NCBI RefSeq assembly: GCF_014699115.1
Contig: NZ_JACXAD010000026.1
Location: 1-64,000 of the forward strand
Direction: 5' to 3'
Origin: Hymenobacter montanus
Lineage (GTDB): Bacteria > Bacteroidota > Bacteroidia > Cytophagales > Hymenobacteraceae
Length of the DNA: 64,000 nt
Shown here: piece by piece, positions 39,503-48,596 of the stretch
Layout: each line of letters starts with the position of its first letter
Position numbering within the stretch: position 1 is the stretch's first letter
Translations under genes and position numbers: made by a program
The notes under the pieces: model-generated
The model's input: the letters and a program-made list of their open reading frames with translations, nothing else
Databases searched by the model: none
What the model was told of the DNA's origin: nothing

Positions 39503-41452
39503 ATGCCCTCTCCTGCCCCCCAAACTTCGCCCCTGGCCCTGCTGCGCGACCACTGGGGCCATAAAGCATTCCGGCCCGGCCAGGAGGAAATCATCAATTC
39601 CGTACTGGCCGGGCACGACACGCTGGCGCTGCTACCTACTGGCGGCGGCAAGAGCATCTGCTTCCAGGTGCCGGCTCTGGCACGGCCGGGCCTCTGTATC
39701 GTGGTGTCGCCCCTTATTGCCCTGATGAAGGACCAGGTCGACAATCTGCGTCGGCGGGGATTAAAGGCGGAAGCCATTTACGCTGGCATGAGCCACCAGG
39801 AAATTGACCACGCGCTGGACAATTGCGTGTACGGCCGGGCGGTGAAATTCCTATACGTGTCGCCCGAGCGGCTGCTCACGGAGTTGTTTCAGGTGCGGGT
39901 GGCGAAGATGAGCGTGGGCCTGCTGGCTGTGGACGAGGCCCACTGCCTCTCGCAGTGGGGCTACGATTTCCGGCCCCCGTACCTGCGCATTGCGGAACTG
40001 CGGGCACTCTTGCCCGCGGACGTGCCGGTTGTGGCTCTCACGGCCACGGCCACGGCCCAGGTGCAGGCGGATATCGTGGCCAAGCTGGAGTTCCGGGCCG
40101 GCCACAACGTTTTTCGACAGAGCTTTGCCCGGCCCCGGCTGTCGTACTCGGTGCTGCCCACCGAGGACAAGCTGCGCCGACTGCTGGCAGTGGTGCGCGG
40201 CGTAGGGCCCACGCAAACCGGCATTGTGTACGCCCGCACCCGGCGGCAAACGGAAGAAACGGCCGCGTTCCTGCAGCAGCATCAGTTCGCCGCCGCCGCC
40301 TACCACGCCGGGCTCCCGGCCGACAAGCGCACTCAGGTACAGCAGGACTGGATTGCCGACCGGACCCGGCTCATCGTGGCCACCAACGCCTTTGGCATGG
40401 GCATCGACAAGCCTGATGTGCGCCTGGTGGCCCACCTCGACGCTCCCGATACGCTGGAGGCCTACTACCAGGAGGCGGGCCGCGCCGGGCGCGACGGCCA
40501 CTACGCCTTTGCCGTGCTGCTGGCCGGCCCCAACGATGCCGATGACCTACGCCACCGCACCAACCAATCGTTCCCCCCACTCGACACGGTGCGGCGCGTG
40601 TACCAGGCCCTGGCCAACTACTCGCGCACGGCGGTGGGCGGCGGTGAGCTGGCCGCGTTTGACTTCGACCTCCCACAGTTTGCCGAAACCTACCGCATCC
40701 GGGCGGTGGATGCGCATAATACCTTGAGAATTTTGCAGCGCGAGGGATTTGTGCAATTAAACGAGGCAGTCAACAGCCCGGCCCGGGTGCACCTGATCCT
40801 GAACCATCAGGACTTGTACGCCTTTCAGGTGGCCAATGCCCAACACGACTTGCTAATAAAAGCACTGCTGCGACTGCACGGCGGCGAGCTGTTTACCGAT
40901 TTCCAACCCATCTCGGAGAACGCAGTGGCTACCCACCTGCGCCGGAGCGTGACGGAAGTACGCCAGCAGCTACGCTACCTGCACACGGCCGGCATTTTGC
41001 ACTACCATCCCCGGCAAGAGTCGCCGCAGGCCATGTTTACCACGCCACGCTTCGAGGCGTCGAAGCTGCCCATCGACCAGGTACGCATGACGGCGGCCCG
41101 CGACCTGGCCCGCCACAAGACCAACGCCGTGGCCCAGTACCTGGCGGGGGGCCGCTGCCGCCAACAGCTGCTACTCACGTATTTCGACGAAGCTGATCCG
41201 GCCCCTTGCGGGGTGTGCGACCACTGCCTGGCCGAGAAGAAGGCTGCCCAGGCGGCAACCGAAGCAGCTACACTGCACGAGCCGGTGCTGCAGCGGCTTC
41301 GTCAAACCGCCCAAACCCCGCGCGAACTGCTGGCGTCCTTCGCGCCCCAGCAGGCGGCGGCGGTCACGGCCACCCTGCGCGAGTTGGTAGACCGCGGCGA
41401 GCTGGCGTACGCGGCCGACGGCAAGCTGCAGGTACCGCCGCCGAGAAGCTAG
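39503..41452 (+). CDS. RecQ-family ATP-dependent DNA helicase
   Basis: A superfamily 2 helicase that unwinds DNA 3' to 5' in repair and recombination. From the Met at 39503 it has 649 residues. Motif I LLPTGGGKSICFQVP has the Walker A at 46-51, motif II is DEAH (144-147, in AVDEAHCLSQWGYDFRP), then LTATATAQV, TGIVYARTRRQTEETAAFLQ, NAFGMGIDKPDVR and YYQEAGRAGRDG. The RQC zinc site is present (CRQQLLLTYF...CGVCDHC). The C-terminus is short and I do not see an HRDC domain. Bacteroidota often have several RecQ paralogues, so no gene symbol is assigned. Confidence 0.93.
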   Translation: MPSPAPQTSPLALLRDHWGHKAFRPGQEEIINSVLAGHDTLALLPTGGGKSICFQVPALARPGLCIVVSPLIALMKDQVDNLRRRGLKAEAIYAGMSHQEIDHALDNCVYGRAVKFLYVSPERLLTELFQVRVAKMSVGLLAVDEAHCLSQWGYDFRPPYLRIAELRALLPADVPVVALTATATAQVQADIVAKLEFRAGHNVFRQSFARPRLSYSVLPTEDKLRRLLAVVRGVGPTQTGIVYARTRRQTEETAAFLQQHQFAAAAYHAGLPADKRTQVQQDWIADRTRLIVATNAFGMGIDKPDVRLVAHLDAPDTLEAYYQEAGRAGRDGHYAFAVLLAGPNDADDLRHRTNQSFPPLDTVRRVYQALANYSRTAVGGGELAAFDFDLPQFAETYRIRAVDAHNTLRILQREGFVQLNEAVNSPARVHLILNHQDLYAFQVANAQHDLLIKALLRLHGGELFTDFQPISENAVATHLRRSVTEVRQQLRYLHTAGILHYHPRQESPQAMFTTPRFEASKLPIDQVRMTAARDLARHKTNAVAQYLAGGRCRQQLLLTYFDEADPAPCGVCDHCLAEKKAAQAATEAATLHEPVLQRLRQTAQTPRELLASFAPQQAAAVTATLRELVDRGELAYAADGKLQVPPPRS

Positions 41453-41641
41453 ATTTCTGGCGCAGCTTAACGAAGAGCTATTCCTCCGGACCAATGTCTT
41501 TTTTTCGCTGGTTGGCCACGGCCAGCCTTCGTGGCCGTGATGCGATTCCCGAATAAGAAATTGCTTCCTGCGATAAACCAGCCAATATTCCGCCTACGAC
41601 GCAGCCACGTTTGACGGAACCAAAGAAGGCCAGGCTCTGCC

Positions 41642-41947
41642 CTAAATACCCGCGGCCAGGTAGGCCTGGTAGCCGCCAACAAGGTTGCGCACGTTGGTAA
41701 AACCCTGCTGGGTGAGGTAGGCTTTAGCCGAGGCCGAGCGGCCACCGCCTTTGCAGTGCACAATAATTTCCTGATCCTTCAGTTCAGCGAGGTCGTCGAG
41801 CTTATCGGGAAGAGTGTTGAGTGGGATGTTTTGGGCGTCGGCGATCCGGCCCTCCTCGTGCTCCCAGGTTTCACGCACGTCGATGATGGTGAGATTTTCG
41901 TGGGCCTGCTGGCGCTGGTGGAGCTCGGTAGGAGTGATATCAGACAT
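41642..41947 (-). CDS. Rhodanese-like domain protein
   Basis: A 101-residue single-domain rhodanese from the Met at 41947 (MSDITPTELHQRQQAHE). NLTIIDVRETWEHEEGRI is the typical N-terminal block, and the active-site loop HCKGGGRSASA has the catalytic Cys65. Such proteins carry persulfide sulfur in tRNA thiolation, detoxification or redox signalling. The longer upstream frame to 42109 has no domain. It is divergent from the endonuclease gene. Confidence 0.92.
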   Translation of the reverse strand: MSDITPTELHQRQQAHENLTIIDVRETWEHEEGRIADAQNIPLNTLPDKLDDLAELKDQEIIVHCKGGGRSASAKAYLTQQGFTNVRNLVGGYQAYLAAGI

Positions 41948-42051
41948 GACGGTAAGAGTGAAGGGGGGAGAAAAAATGGGTGAGCGAAAGTACGACGCAA
42001 GTCTTCTTGTTATGGTAATGCACGAAGGATCAATGGCACCCGGCCAGGTTT

Positions 42052-42059
42052 TACCTTTG
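42052..42059 (+). promoter_or_regulatory. Promoter -7 box of the endonuclease gene
   Basis: TACCTTTG exactly matches the consensus and gives a leader of roughly 70 bases to the ATG at 42135. No TTG box at the usual distance. Confidence 0.45.
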
Positions 42060-42134
42060 TGATTCAGTGCCCTCCGATTTTTACTGCTCTTCCTGTTTTT
42101 CCACCCCACTCTTTGCTTCCTTATTTATTTCTTC

Positions 42135-44477
42135 ATGAAAAACCTCTTCCCTTCCTTGCTGGTAGTGCTGGGCCTGCTGCCGGCGGCCCTTCGGGCGCAA
42201 ACGGTGCCGCCAATGCCGCCCGCGCCGCCGGCTAACCTGCAAGGAGTAGCCCTGCGCGACTGGTACCGCGCCAACTGGTATGATGGCAAACGCGTGGTGC
42301 TCAGCTACAATGCGGCGCGTGGCCGAATGTATAACTACGTCGACAACGTTAATAACCAGGTGACATGCGTGTATTCGGGATATACGGAAAACGTGCCCTA
42401 CAATGCCACCAGCACCAACCCTGACGTGGTGACCGACATCAACTGCGAGCACTCCATCCCGCAGTCGTGGTTTGATGAAGTCGTGCGGATGCGCTCCGAC
42501 ATCCATCACCTCTTTCCCACCCGCATTCAGTGGAACTCAGACCGCGGCTCCGACCCGTTTGCCGACGTTCCCGATGCCAGCACGCTGGGCTGGCTGCGGG
42601 GCACCACCCGTCTGACGACCATCCCAACCAGCAACATCGACGAATACAGCGAGGATACCAACAGCCAGTTTGAGCCCCGCGAAGACCACAAGGGCAACCT
42701 CGCCCGCGCGGCGTTTTACTTCTACACCATGCACGCCAACGAAGGTTTCGACCCCGGCAAGGGCGTTATTACGGCCTTGGCCGACTTGGCGACCCTATAC
42801 CGCTGGCACCTGGCCGACCCGGTGGACGCCCGCGAAATTGAACGCAACAACCGGGTAGCCGCCAGCCAGGGCAATTTCAATCCCTACATTGCCTACCCGG
42901 CCACGGTAGCCACGGCCTGGAACCTGGCCCCCGCCGGCCCCACTTTTAGCTTCGCGGCCCCCAGCGGCACCCGCGCCGAGGGCAACACCGGCCCGAGTAC
43001 CTATACCTTCACGGTGAACCTGAGCCCCGCCGCCACGGCCCCCGTCACGGTGCAAGTGAGCGTGGATGCAGCCAACTCGACGGCCACCAGCGGCACCGAT
43101 TTCGTCTTTGCCTCGCCCACTACGGTTACGTTCCCGGCGGGCGCTACCAGCCAGACAGTAACCCTGACCGTAAATGGCGATACCCAGCCCGAAGGCGATG
43201 AAACGGTAGTCCTGACCCTGGCCAACCCCAGCACCGGCAACAGCGTGGGCAGCCCCAGCGTCCACACCCTTACCCTCACCAACGACGACGGGCCCGCGCC
43301 GACCCTGGCTTTTGCCGCCGCGACGGGCAGCGCCTCGGAGGGCAATACCGGCACCAGCACCTACACCACCAACGTTACCCTGACCAACCCCGGTACCCTT
43401 ACCTTTCCTATCACGGTGCCCGTGACCGTGGATGCCACCGGCACCACCGCCACCCCAGCTACTGATTATACCTTGAGCACCCCCACGCTCACTTTCGCCA
43501 GTGCTGCGGCTCTTACCCAGCCGGTGGCTGTGACCGTGGTGGGTGACCTTACTTACGAGCCCAACGAAACGGTGCGCCTGCTGTTGGGCACCCCTTCCGA
43601 TGCCAGTATCACTCGGGGCGTGCCCAATGCTCACGTGCTCACCATCATGAACGACGATACCCCGCCAGTCGGGGCCCCCTGCACCAAGCTGTATTTCTCG
43701 CAGTACATTGAGTCGAATACAGGCAACACCAAAGTCCTGGAAATATATAATCCCACCGCCTCCCCCATGCCGCTGACCGGCAAGCGCGTGGTGCTGTACC
43801 AGCCTGGCAACTCTTCTCCTGGCTTCAGCCAGCCCCTTACCGGCACCATCGCACCCGGCGATGTCTACGTCATCGGCAACACGGGTCTGACCAGCTCTGT
43901 GGTAGCGCCCGAAGTGGATTTGCTATCCAATGTCTGCTATTTCAGCGGGGCGCACTCTTTAGCCTTGTTTGATGGAACTGATACGCTGGACGTCATCGGC
44001 CTGATTGGCCGAACTCCCAGTGGTGGCGGCTGGAGCGTTACGAGTGGTTCGACCATGAACAACAGCCTCGTGCGCCAGCCCACTACTAGCCAGGGAGGTC
44101 GTTGGAATGGTCCTTACGGCAGTGCCACTTGGTCGGCCCTGGGAGCCGATAACTTTGCCGGCGTGGGCAGCTACAGCAGCTCGGTCTGCCCTCTTCTCAC
44201 GGCTAACCGGGCCGCCACGGGGCTGCGCAACGCCCTCGAAATGTATCCTAACCCCACCAGTGGCACCGTACAGTTGCGCCTGCCCGGCTTGCCCACAGCC
44301 CGCACCGCTGCCGTGGCCGTGCTCGACCTGCTGGGCCGCCCCGTACGCCAGCGCACTACGCAGCTCAGCGCCACCGCAGCCACGCAGCTCGACCTGAGCG
44401 GCCTACCCGCCGGCATCTACGCCGTACGCGTGAGCTGCGCCGATGTCGAATACAGCGGCCGGGTGGTAATCCAGTAG
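42135..44477 (+). CDS. Secreted endonuclease I with Calx-beta, lamin-tail and T9SS domains
   Basis: A 780-residue secreted nuclease. The signal peptide (MKNLFPSLLVVLGLLPAALR, then A) is followed by an Endonuclease_1 domain at ~25-260: VNNQVTCVYSGYTENVPYNA, NCEHSIPQSWF with the catalytic His, DIHHLFPTRIQWNSDRGS and EDHKGNLARAAFYFYTMH. Two Calx-beta repeats follow (~270-385 and ~390-505; each ends near GDETVVLTL or PNETVRLLL), then a lamin-tail-like domain (~515-680; ESNTGNTKVLEIYNPT and CYFSGAHSLALFDG). A T9SS sorting domain closes the protein (MYPNPTSGTVQLRLP to the end). Likely roles are extracellular DNA use or biofilm degradation. Confidence 0.92.
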   Translation: MKNLFPSLLVVLGLLPAALRAQTVPPMPPAPPANLQGVALRDWYRANWYDGKRVVLSYNAARGRMYNYVDNVNNQVTCVYSGYTENVPYNATSTNPDVVTDINCEHSIPQSWFDEVVRMRSDIHHLFPTRIQWNSDRGSDPFADVPDASTLGWLRGTTRLTTIPTSNIDEYSEDTNSQFEPREDHKGNLARAAFYFYTMHANEGFDPGKGVITALADLATLYRWHLADPVDAREIERNNRVAASQGNFNPYIAYPATVATAWNLAPAGPTFSFAAPSGTRAEGNTGPSTYTFTVNLSPAATAPVTVQVSVDAANSTATSGTDFVFASPTTVTFPAGATSQTVTLTVNGDTQPEGDETVVLTLANPSTGNSVGSPSVHTLTLTNDDGPAPTLAFAAATGSASEGNTGTSTYTTNVTLTNPGTLTFPITVPVTVDATGTTATPATDYTLSTPTLTFASAAALTQPVAVTVVGDLTYEPNETVRLLLGTPSDASITRGVPNAHVLTIMNDDTPPVGAPCTKLYFSQYIESNTGNTKVLEIYNPTASPMPLTGKRVVLYQPGNSSPGFSQPLTGTIAPGDVYVIGNTGLTSSVVAPEVDLLSNVCYFSGAHSLALFDGTDTLDVIGLIGRTPSGGGWSVTSGSTMNNSLVRQPTTSQGGRWNGPYGSATWSALGADNFAGVGSYSSSVCPLLTANRAATGLRNALEMYPNPTSGTVQLRLPGLPTARTAAVAVLDLLGRPVRQRTTQLSATAATQLDLSGLPAGIYAVRVSCADVEYSGRVVIQ

Positions 44478-44563
44478 CCACTGATAGTGAGATGAAAGGT
44501 TGTGGCAACCGCGACTCACTGTAAGGAATTTGTTCTGGTTTGAGTGACTACTTAATAATGTAA

Positions 44564-44595
44564 AAAGCCCCGGTTCTAAGCTGAGCCGGGGCTTT
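44564..44595. terminator. Terminator after the endonuclease gene
   Basis: AAAGCCCCGGTTC and GAGCCGGGGCTTT pair around a short loop, with A and T runs at both ends. The same CCCCGGCTC core is used by the terminator at 45861. Confidence 0.8.
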
Positions 44596-44843
44596 CTGTG
44601 GCTAAGCGCAGACGAGCTTAGCCTACCAAAAAAGCAACGATGGGCTCCCTCCGTCTGGGTTCAGACCCACTATGTTGGTGATGGCACCATGTTAAGGATA
44701 GCCCGGTTTTCAGAAACTGAAGGGCCGGGGAAGTCAGGTTGCCCGGCGTAGAGATGAACGGCAACTGCCGGATTGCGTACACCCTACGTACACTAGCTAA
44801 AATACGGGCTCGGCCCGTTTGGTTTTTCTCTTTCTTCTTCCTC

Positions 44844-45299
44844 ATGGATACGCAAAACACTCCCCTGCCGCCGGCCAACGATTTTCGCCCTCAGGACCAA
44901 CAAGACCGCGCCGCTACGGCTCGTCCCAACCCGAACGACCCGATTATTCATGCCAGCAGCCCCAACTACGGCGACTTCGGCGGCGTGTCGCACGGGGCCT
45001 CCGACGCCTCGGCAACCACTGCGAATGCCTCGGCGGGGCGCGACGGCTCGAACGACAACCCGGACGAGTTCAGCGAATTACGCAGCCGGGAACGCGACGC
45101 CCGCAACGCCCCCAACAACCCCCTGGATCAGCCCGGCCACATCGAGCAAAACCAGGATCCGGCCGCCGTTCGAGCCACGCAAGACGAGAACTACGATGAG
45201 CTACGCACGGCTTGGGCACAGGACGACCCCCGCTACGCGGGCGGCGGCACCCACAACACCCGCGAGGAATCGGCCAGCACCAAAGACAACCAAGACTAA
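44844..45299 (+). CDS. Small hydrophilic, probably disordered protein (151 aa)
   Basis: From the Met at 44844 the protein is rich in Asn, Asp, Ala, Arg and Pro with almost no hydrophobic core (MDTQNTPLPPANDFRPQDQQ and so on). No signal peptide or domain is visible. It contains NPDEFSELRSRERDARNAPN and QDENYDELRTAWAQDDPRYA, the only segments with possible helix. The composition resembles hydrophilins or stress-protective proteins; this is a guess from composition. It is followed by a second protein of the same type (45403), and the two probably form one unit. Confidence 0.7.
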   Translation: MDTQNTPLPPANDFRPQDQQDRAATARPNPNDPIIHASSPNYGDFGGVSHGASDASATTANASAGRDGSNDNPDEFSELRSRERDARNAPNNPLDQPGHIEQNQDPAAVRATQDENYDELRTAWAQDDPRYAGGGTHNTREESASTKDNQD

Positions 45300-45402
45300 T
45301 TAGTCAGCTACTAATAAGCAATGCCAACGAGCCCTTGGTAAATACCAACGAGTGTTGCTCATTAGTCAGCTGCTCTCTGCTCATCATTAATTGCTCTTCT
45401 TT

Positions 45403-45693
45403 ATGTCTCCTGAAAATTCTGACCAGCACGACACCCCCACCCAAGACCCTAATGCTGGCGATGGTGCTTCCACCCCCATGCTTGAGGCCGAAACCTACGG
45501 CCAAATAGTAGACGACAATAAGCCCTCCGGCGGTCAAACGCAAGCCGATCAGGAGGATGATTCTCTGCGCATGGATCGCGAAGCGCGCACTTCAACCGGT
45601 CCGGCACGGGCGTCGGATGAAAACCTCCCCCGCGAGCTAACCGACCCCAGCGACCGCGCTTTCACGCTTCCCGAAGAGCAGGGTCCGAACTAG
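45403..45693 (+). CDS. Small acidic, probably disordered protein (96 aa)
   Basis: Starts at the Met at 45403. Acidic and Pro/Asp/Gln-rich (MSPENSDQHDTPTQDPNAGD), with a few hydrophobic positions near AETYGQIVDDN and SDRAFTLPEEQ. No homologue is recognised. It is a neighbour of the 44844 protein with similar composition, and a duplicated ATTAGTCAGCT word stands in the 100-base gap between them. A strong terminator follows at 45861. The function is unknown. Confidence 0.65.
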   Translation: MSPENSDQHDTPTQDPNAGDGASTPMLEAETYGQIVDDNKPSGGQTQADQEDDSLRMDREARTSTGPARASDENLPRELTDPSDRAFTLPEEQGPN

Positions 45694-45860
45694 ACTTGTT
45701 GCGCACGGAAGCTAACGACCTTCGCCAAACCGGCAACCAGGTGAATCCGGATTCTCCGTAACCCACCTTTTATTATGGCAATCGTTTTTTAAGTAGCAGC
45801 ACCTCAGTAACTGTAGCGTTCTGCTTTATTTGATTACGACCGAAGGACTATTTAGTGCTT

Positions 45861-45896
45861 GAAAAGCCCCGGCTCTGCTCAGAGTCGGGGCTTTTC
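45861..45896. terminator. Bidirectional terminator
   Basis: GAAAAGCCCCGGCTCTG and its near-complement ending GAGTCGGGGCTTTTC. It ends the small-protein unit and, on the minus strand, the TonB-dependent receptor gene. Confidence 0.88.
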
Positions 45897-45968
45897 GGAT
45901 TAACAGGCTATTCGCGAACACCCCAACTCCTCTGAACGCCAGCTCAGCAAGGGCCAACTCCGTCTCCC

Positions 45969-48098
45969 CTACCACTGCCAGCCCACCTGTGCCCCCGCGT
46001 ACCAGCTACGGCCCGGGGCAGGCTGAAAATACCGTCCACCAAAGGCATTCAGGTCGTTGCCGAGGCTGTAATCGCGATTTGCAGCGTTGTCGATGCCCGC
46101 GTAAGCATTGGCTTCGAAATGGTGCGCCAGGATGCGCCGCCAGCCCCCCCGCACCCCAAACACCCAGTAGCCTGGCGCGTCATCGGTATTCGCGTCGTTG
46201 AGTGCCACGCGGGCTTGGTGGCTCCCACTCGGATTGAGATAGAAGCCCGTCGGGTGGCTAAAATCGAGCCCTCCGCTGAAAGTGTGGGGCGCGGTACCCG
46301 GGAGCCGATTGCCGCGCAGGTCGAGCCCACCGCTGGAGTAGCTGCCGAAGCGGAAGTTATTGTACGCGTAGCTGGCCCAGGCCCGCAGGCCAGTCGGGCC
46401 GGCTAAGGTGGTCGGACCGGAGGTACTGGCTTTCTCCGGGCCAGGAGCTACCGTTTGCCACAGCCAGCCGCTTAAGGCTGCTTCGAGGCCCCGCTGGTGG
46501 GTGCGGCCCGTATTGCGGAACACGACGATGCCCTGGTCGGTCGTACTGCTGACAATGGTTTGGCGCAACTCAAAATCAAATGCATTAACCTCGTAGCGCA
46601 CCCGGGTGGCAAAGAAATTGCCCCGGGCTCCTACCTCGTAGCTGGTGCCGCGCTCGGCTTGCAGCGTGGCGTTCAGGCTGGCATCGGACGGCCGAATTTC
46701 CTCCACCGTCGGCGGCGAGAAGCCGGTGCTAGCGCTGGCGTACACCGACAGCTGGGGGCTAAACTCCTTCAGCAAAGCCACCCGTGGCGACACTTCTGGT
46801 CGAAAGCTACGGCTAAACTGGTAGCTATTGGGACGAACAGCGGCGGCACTCACCCGCGCGATACGGTAGCGGAGGCGGTTGTAGCTGGCGGCAATAGTCA
46901 GCAGCCAAGCGGCGGGTAGATCGTAGTCGGCCTGCGCGAAAACGAAGCCGGTACTGATGCTGATTTCATCATCGTAGCGCAGGGCTCCCGGCGTACCGCG
47001 GTTGTTCTCATAGCTGCGACCATCGGCAAAGCTGCCTTGAAACTCAGCACCGCCTTGCAGTCGCAACTCTCGCCCGGCCAGGACGGGGCGGTAGCTCAGC
47101 ACGGTGCGCCCACCCAGGCCCAGGGCCGTATTTCGCTCATAATCGGACAGGTACGGGGTACGAATGGCCGTGCCGTTGCCGTAAAATGTGGTTTGCAGGG
47201 CGAGGCGGTCCGCGAACCGGTGTTCATGCGTGAGGCCGAGCAGGCCCGTGCGCGAAGCATAGCAGGCTTGCTGCGCCACCGTGCCGGGGACCGTGGCCGT
47301 GCCGGGCCGCGCCTGGCGCGGGTTGGCCGTAAACTGCGCCCGGGTAATGCCGCCGGGTAGCTGGTAATTGATGTCGGTGTAGAGCAGATGGACTGCGAGC
47401 GTGGTTTTAGCGCTGGGCATCTGGCGCGCATCGAGCGCAAATACGTCGCGCTGCAGGGCACTTTGCTCGCGGTAGCCCGCTAGTTCCTGGTGCGCGTACT
47501 GCGCCCGCAGGCTGGCGGTGGTGCTGCCGGTTTCGGCAATGATGGTACTGCGGCGCAGCCCGTAGCTGCCCACGGTGGCCCCAACCGCCACCCGGCTGGA
47601 ACCGGCCGCTACCTCCGGTGTGCTGAATAAGGCCACTCCGCCGGTGCCGGCGCCATACACGCTTCCGGCGGGGCCTTTGAGCACTTCGAGCCGGCCAACA
47701 ATGGCAGGATCCAGCAAATTCAGGGGCGTGCTGCCACTAGCTTCGGTGAAGGGAATGCCGTTGTAGTACACTTTCACGTTGCGCACGCCAAAGGGCGAGC
47801 GTAACGTGCTGCCCCGAATGCTGAGCCGGTAGCTTGCCGTTGCCCGTTCCTCGAGCCGCACGCCGGGCAACGTGTTCACGGCCTGCGTGAGCGCGGCGGG
47901 GCTGAACTGCTCGATTGTGCGGGCGTCAACTACGCCCACGGCGGCAGCGGTGCGGCGTAGCGGCAATTGTTGGCCGTAGCCGGTTACCATGGCTTCGGGC
48001 AAGGCTACGGTGTGGGTGGTATCGGCGGGGGTCTGAGCCAGGGCGACAGAGTGCGGCAGCCACAGCACAAAAGCAAAAAACAGAGAGCGAGCAGGCAT
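45969..48098 (-). CDS. TonB-dependent outer membrane receptor
   Basis: A 709-residue ligand-gated outer membrane channel energised by TonB. The signal peptide (MPARSLFFAFVLWLPHSVAL, then AQ) is followed by a TonB-box-like segment and plug domain (~35-160: EAMVTGYGQQLPLRRTAAAV, LPGVRLEERATASYRLSIRG and the tail LKGPAGSVYGAGTGGVALF). The remaining ~540 residues form the 22-strand barrel, ending with aromatic YAGAQVGWQW. No CarboxypepD_reg domain or SusD partner is present, so it is a siderophore/metal/vitamin type rather than a glycan utilisation receptor. The ligand is unknown. Confidence 0.94.
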   Translation of the reverse strand: MPARSLFFAFVLWLPHSVALAQTPADTTHTVALPEAMVTGYGQQLPLRRTAAAVGVVDARTIEQFSPAALTQAVNTLPGVRLEERATASYRLSIRGSTLRSPFGVRNVKVYYNGIPFTEASGSTPLNLLDPAIVGRLEVLKGPAGSVYGAGTGGVALFSTPEVAAGSSRVAVGATVGSYGLRRSTIIAETGSTTASLRAQYAHQELAGYREQSALQRDVFALDARQMPSAKTTLAVHLLYTDINYQLPGGITRAQFTANPRQARPGTATVPGTVAQQACYASRTGLLGLTHEHRFADRLALQTTFYGNGTAIRTPYLSDYERNTALGLGGRTVLSYRPVLAGRELRLQGGAEFQGSFADGRSYENNRGTPGALRYDDEISISTGFVFAQADYDLPAAWLLTIAASYNRLRYRIARVSAAAVRPNSYQFSRSFRPEVSPRVALLKEFSPQLSVYASASTGFSPPTVEEIRPSDASLNATLQAERGTSYEVGARGNFFATRVRYEVNAFDFELRQTIVSSTTDQGIVVFRNTGRTHQRGLEAALSGWLWQTVAPGPEKASTSGPTTLAGPTGLRAWASYAYNNFRFGSYSSGGLDLRGNRLPGTAPHTFSGGLDFSHPTGFYLNPSGSHQARVALNDANTDDAPGYWVFGVRGGWRRILAHHFEANAYAGIDNAANRDYSLGNDLNAFGGRYFQPAPGRSWYAGAQVGWQW

Positions 48099-48534
48099 AA
48101 GGAGCGATACAGGTAGAGAAGCGCGGAACTACGCAATACGGCGATGGCCAGGAAGAATCGCCTCGACTAAGGGGCTGATAAGGTGAAGATGTACGCCAGC
48201 CTCCACCGAGTCAAACATTCCTTGGGCTGGCTCAAAGAGGCCCGGGAATTTGCTACCTGCTACGAAAACCGCTCCTGCCTTTCCCGCCGTAGCCTACTCC
48301 CTCTTCGCAATTTGCACGGAGCAGGAAGTTAACTGAAGTTAAACCTCATAATTTAAGGTAACTATTTCATCCTAAGGTGGCTTCTGAGTTAAACTTTTAA
48401 CCCAAGCCGTGCTTATATGAATCGGCAAAGAGAAAGTTTCTCAACGCTCACCCCGCAGCCTAAGCGTACTCTGGTAAAAGCTTGCCCTAAGGCATCAGCA
48501 TAGACTATGAAAGGCATTTAGGAACCTGGTTTAC
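48099..48534. other. Gap upstream of the TonB-dependent receptor
   Basis: Probable control region of the receptor gene. I saw no complete Bacteroidota promoter, Fur-box or riboswitch-like fold that I could support. Confidence 0.35.
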
Positions 48535-48573
48535 AAAAGAAAAGGGCAGCCATGATGGCTGCCCTTTTCTTTT
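48535..48573. terminator. Bidirectional terminator
   Basis: AAAAGAAAAGGGCAGCCAT pairs with GATGGCTGCCCTTTTCTTTT. On the minus strand it is 24 bases beyond the T9SS gene that starts at 50498. Confidence 0.88.
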
Positions 48574-48596
48574 AGCAAGAAAGTCGTCAGGTGAGC

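Noticed and set aside
45969..48098. Polysaccharide utilisation locus
   Set aside because: The TonB-dependent receptor lacks a SusD partner, a CarboxypepD_reg domain and nearby glycoside hydrolases.
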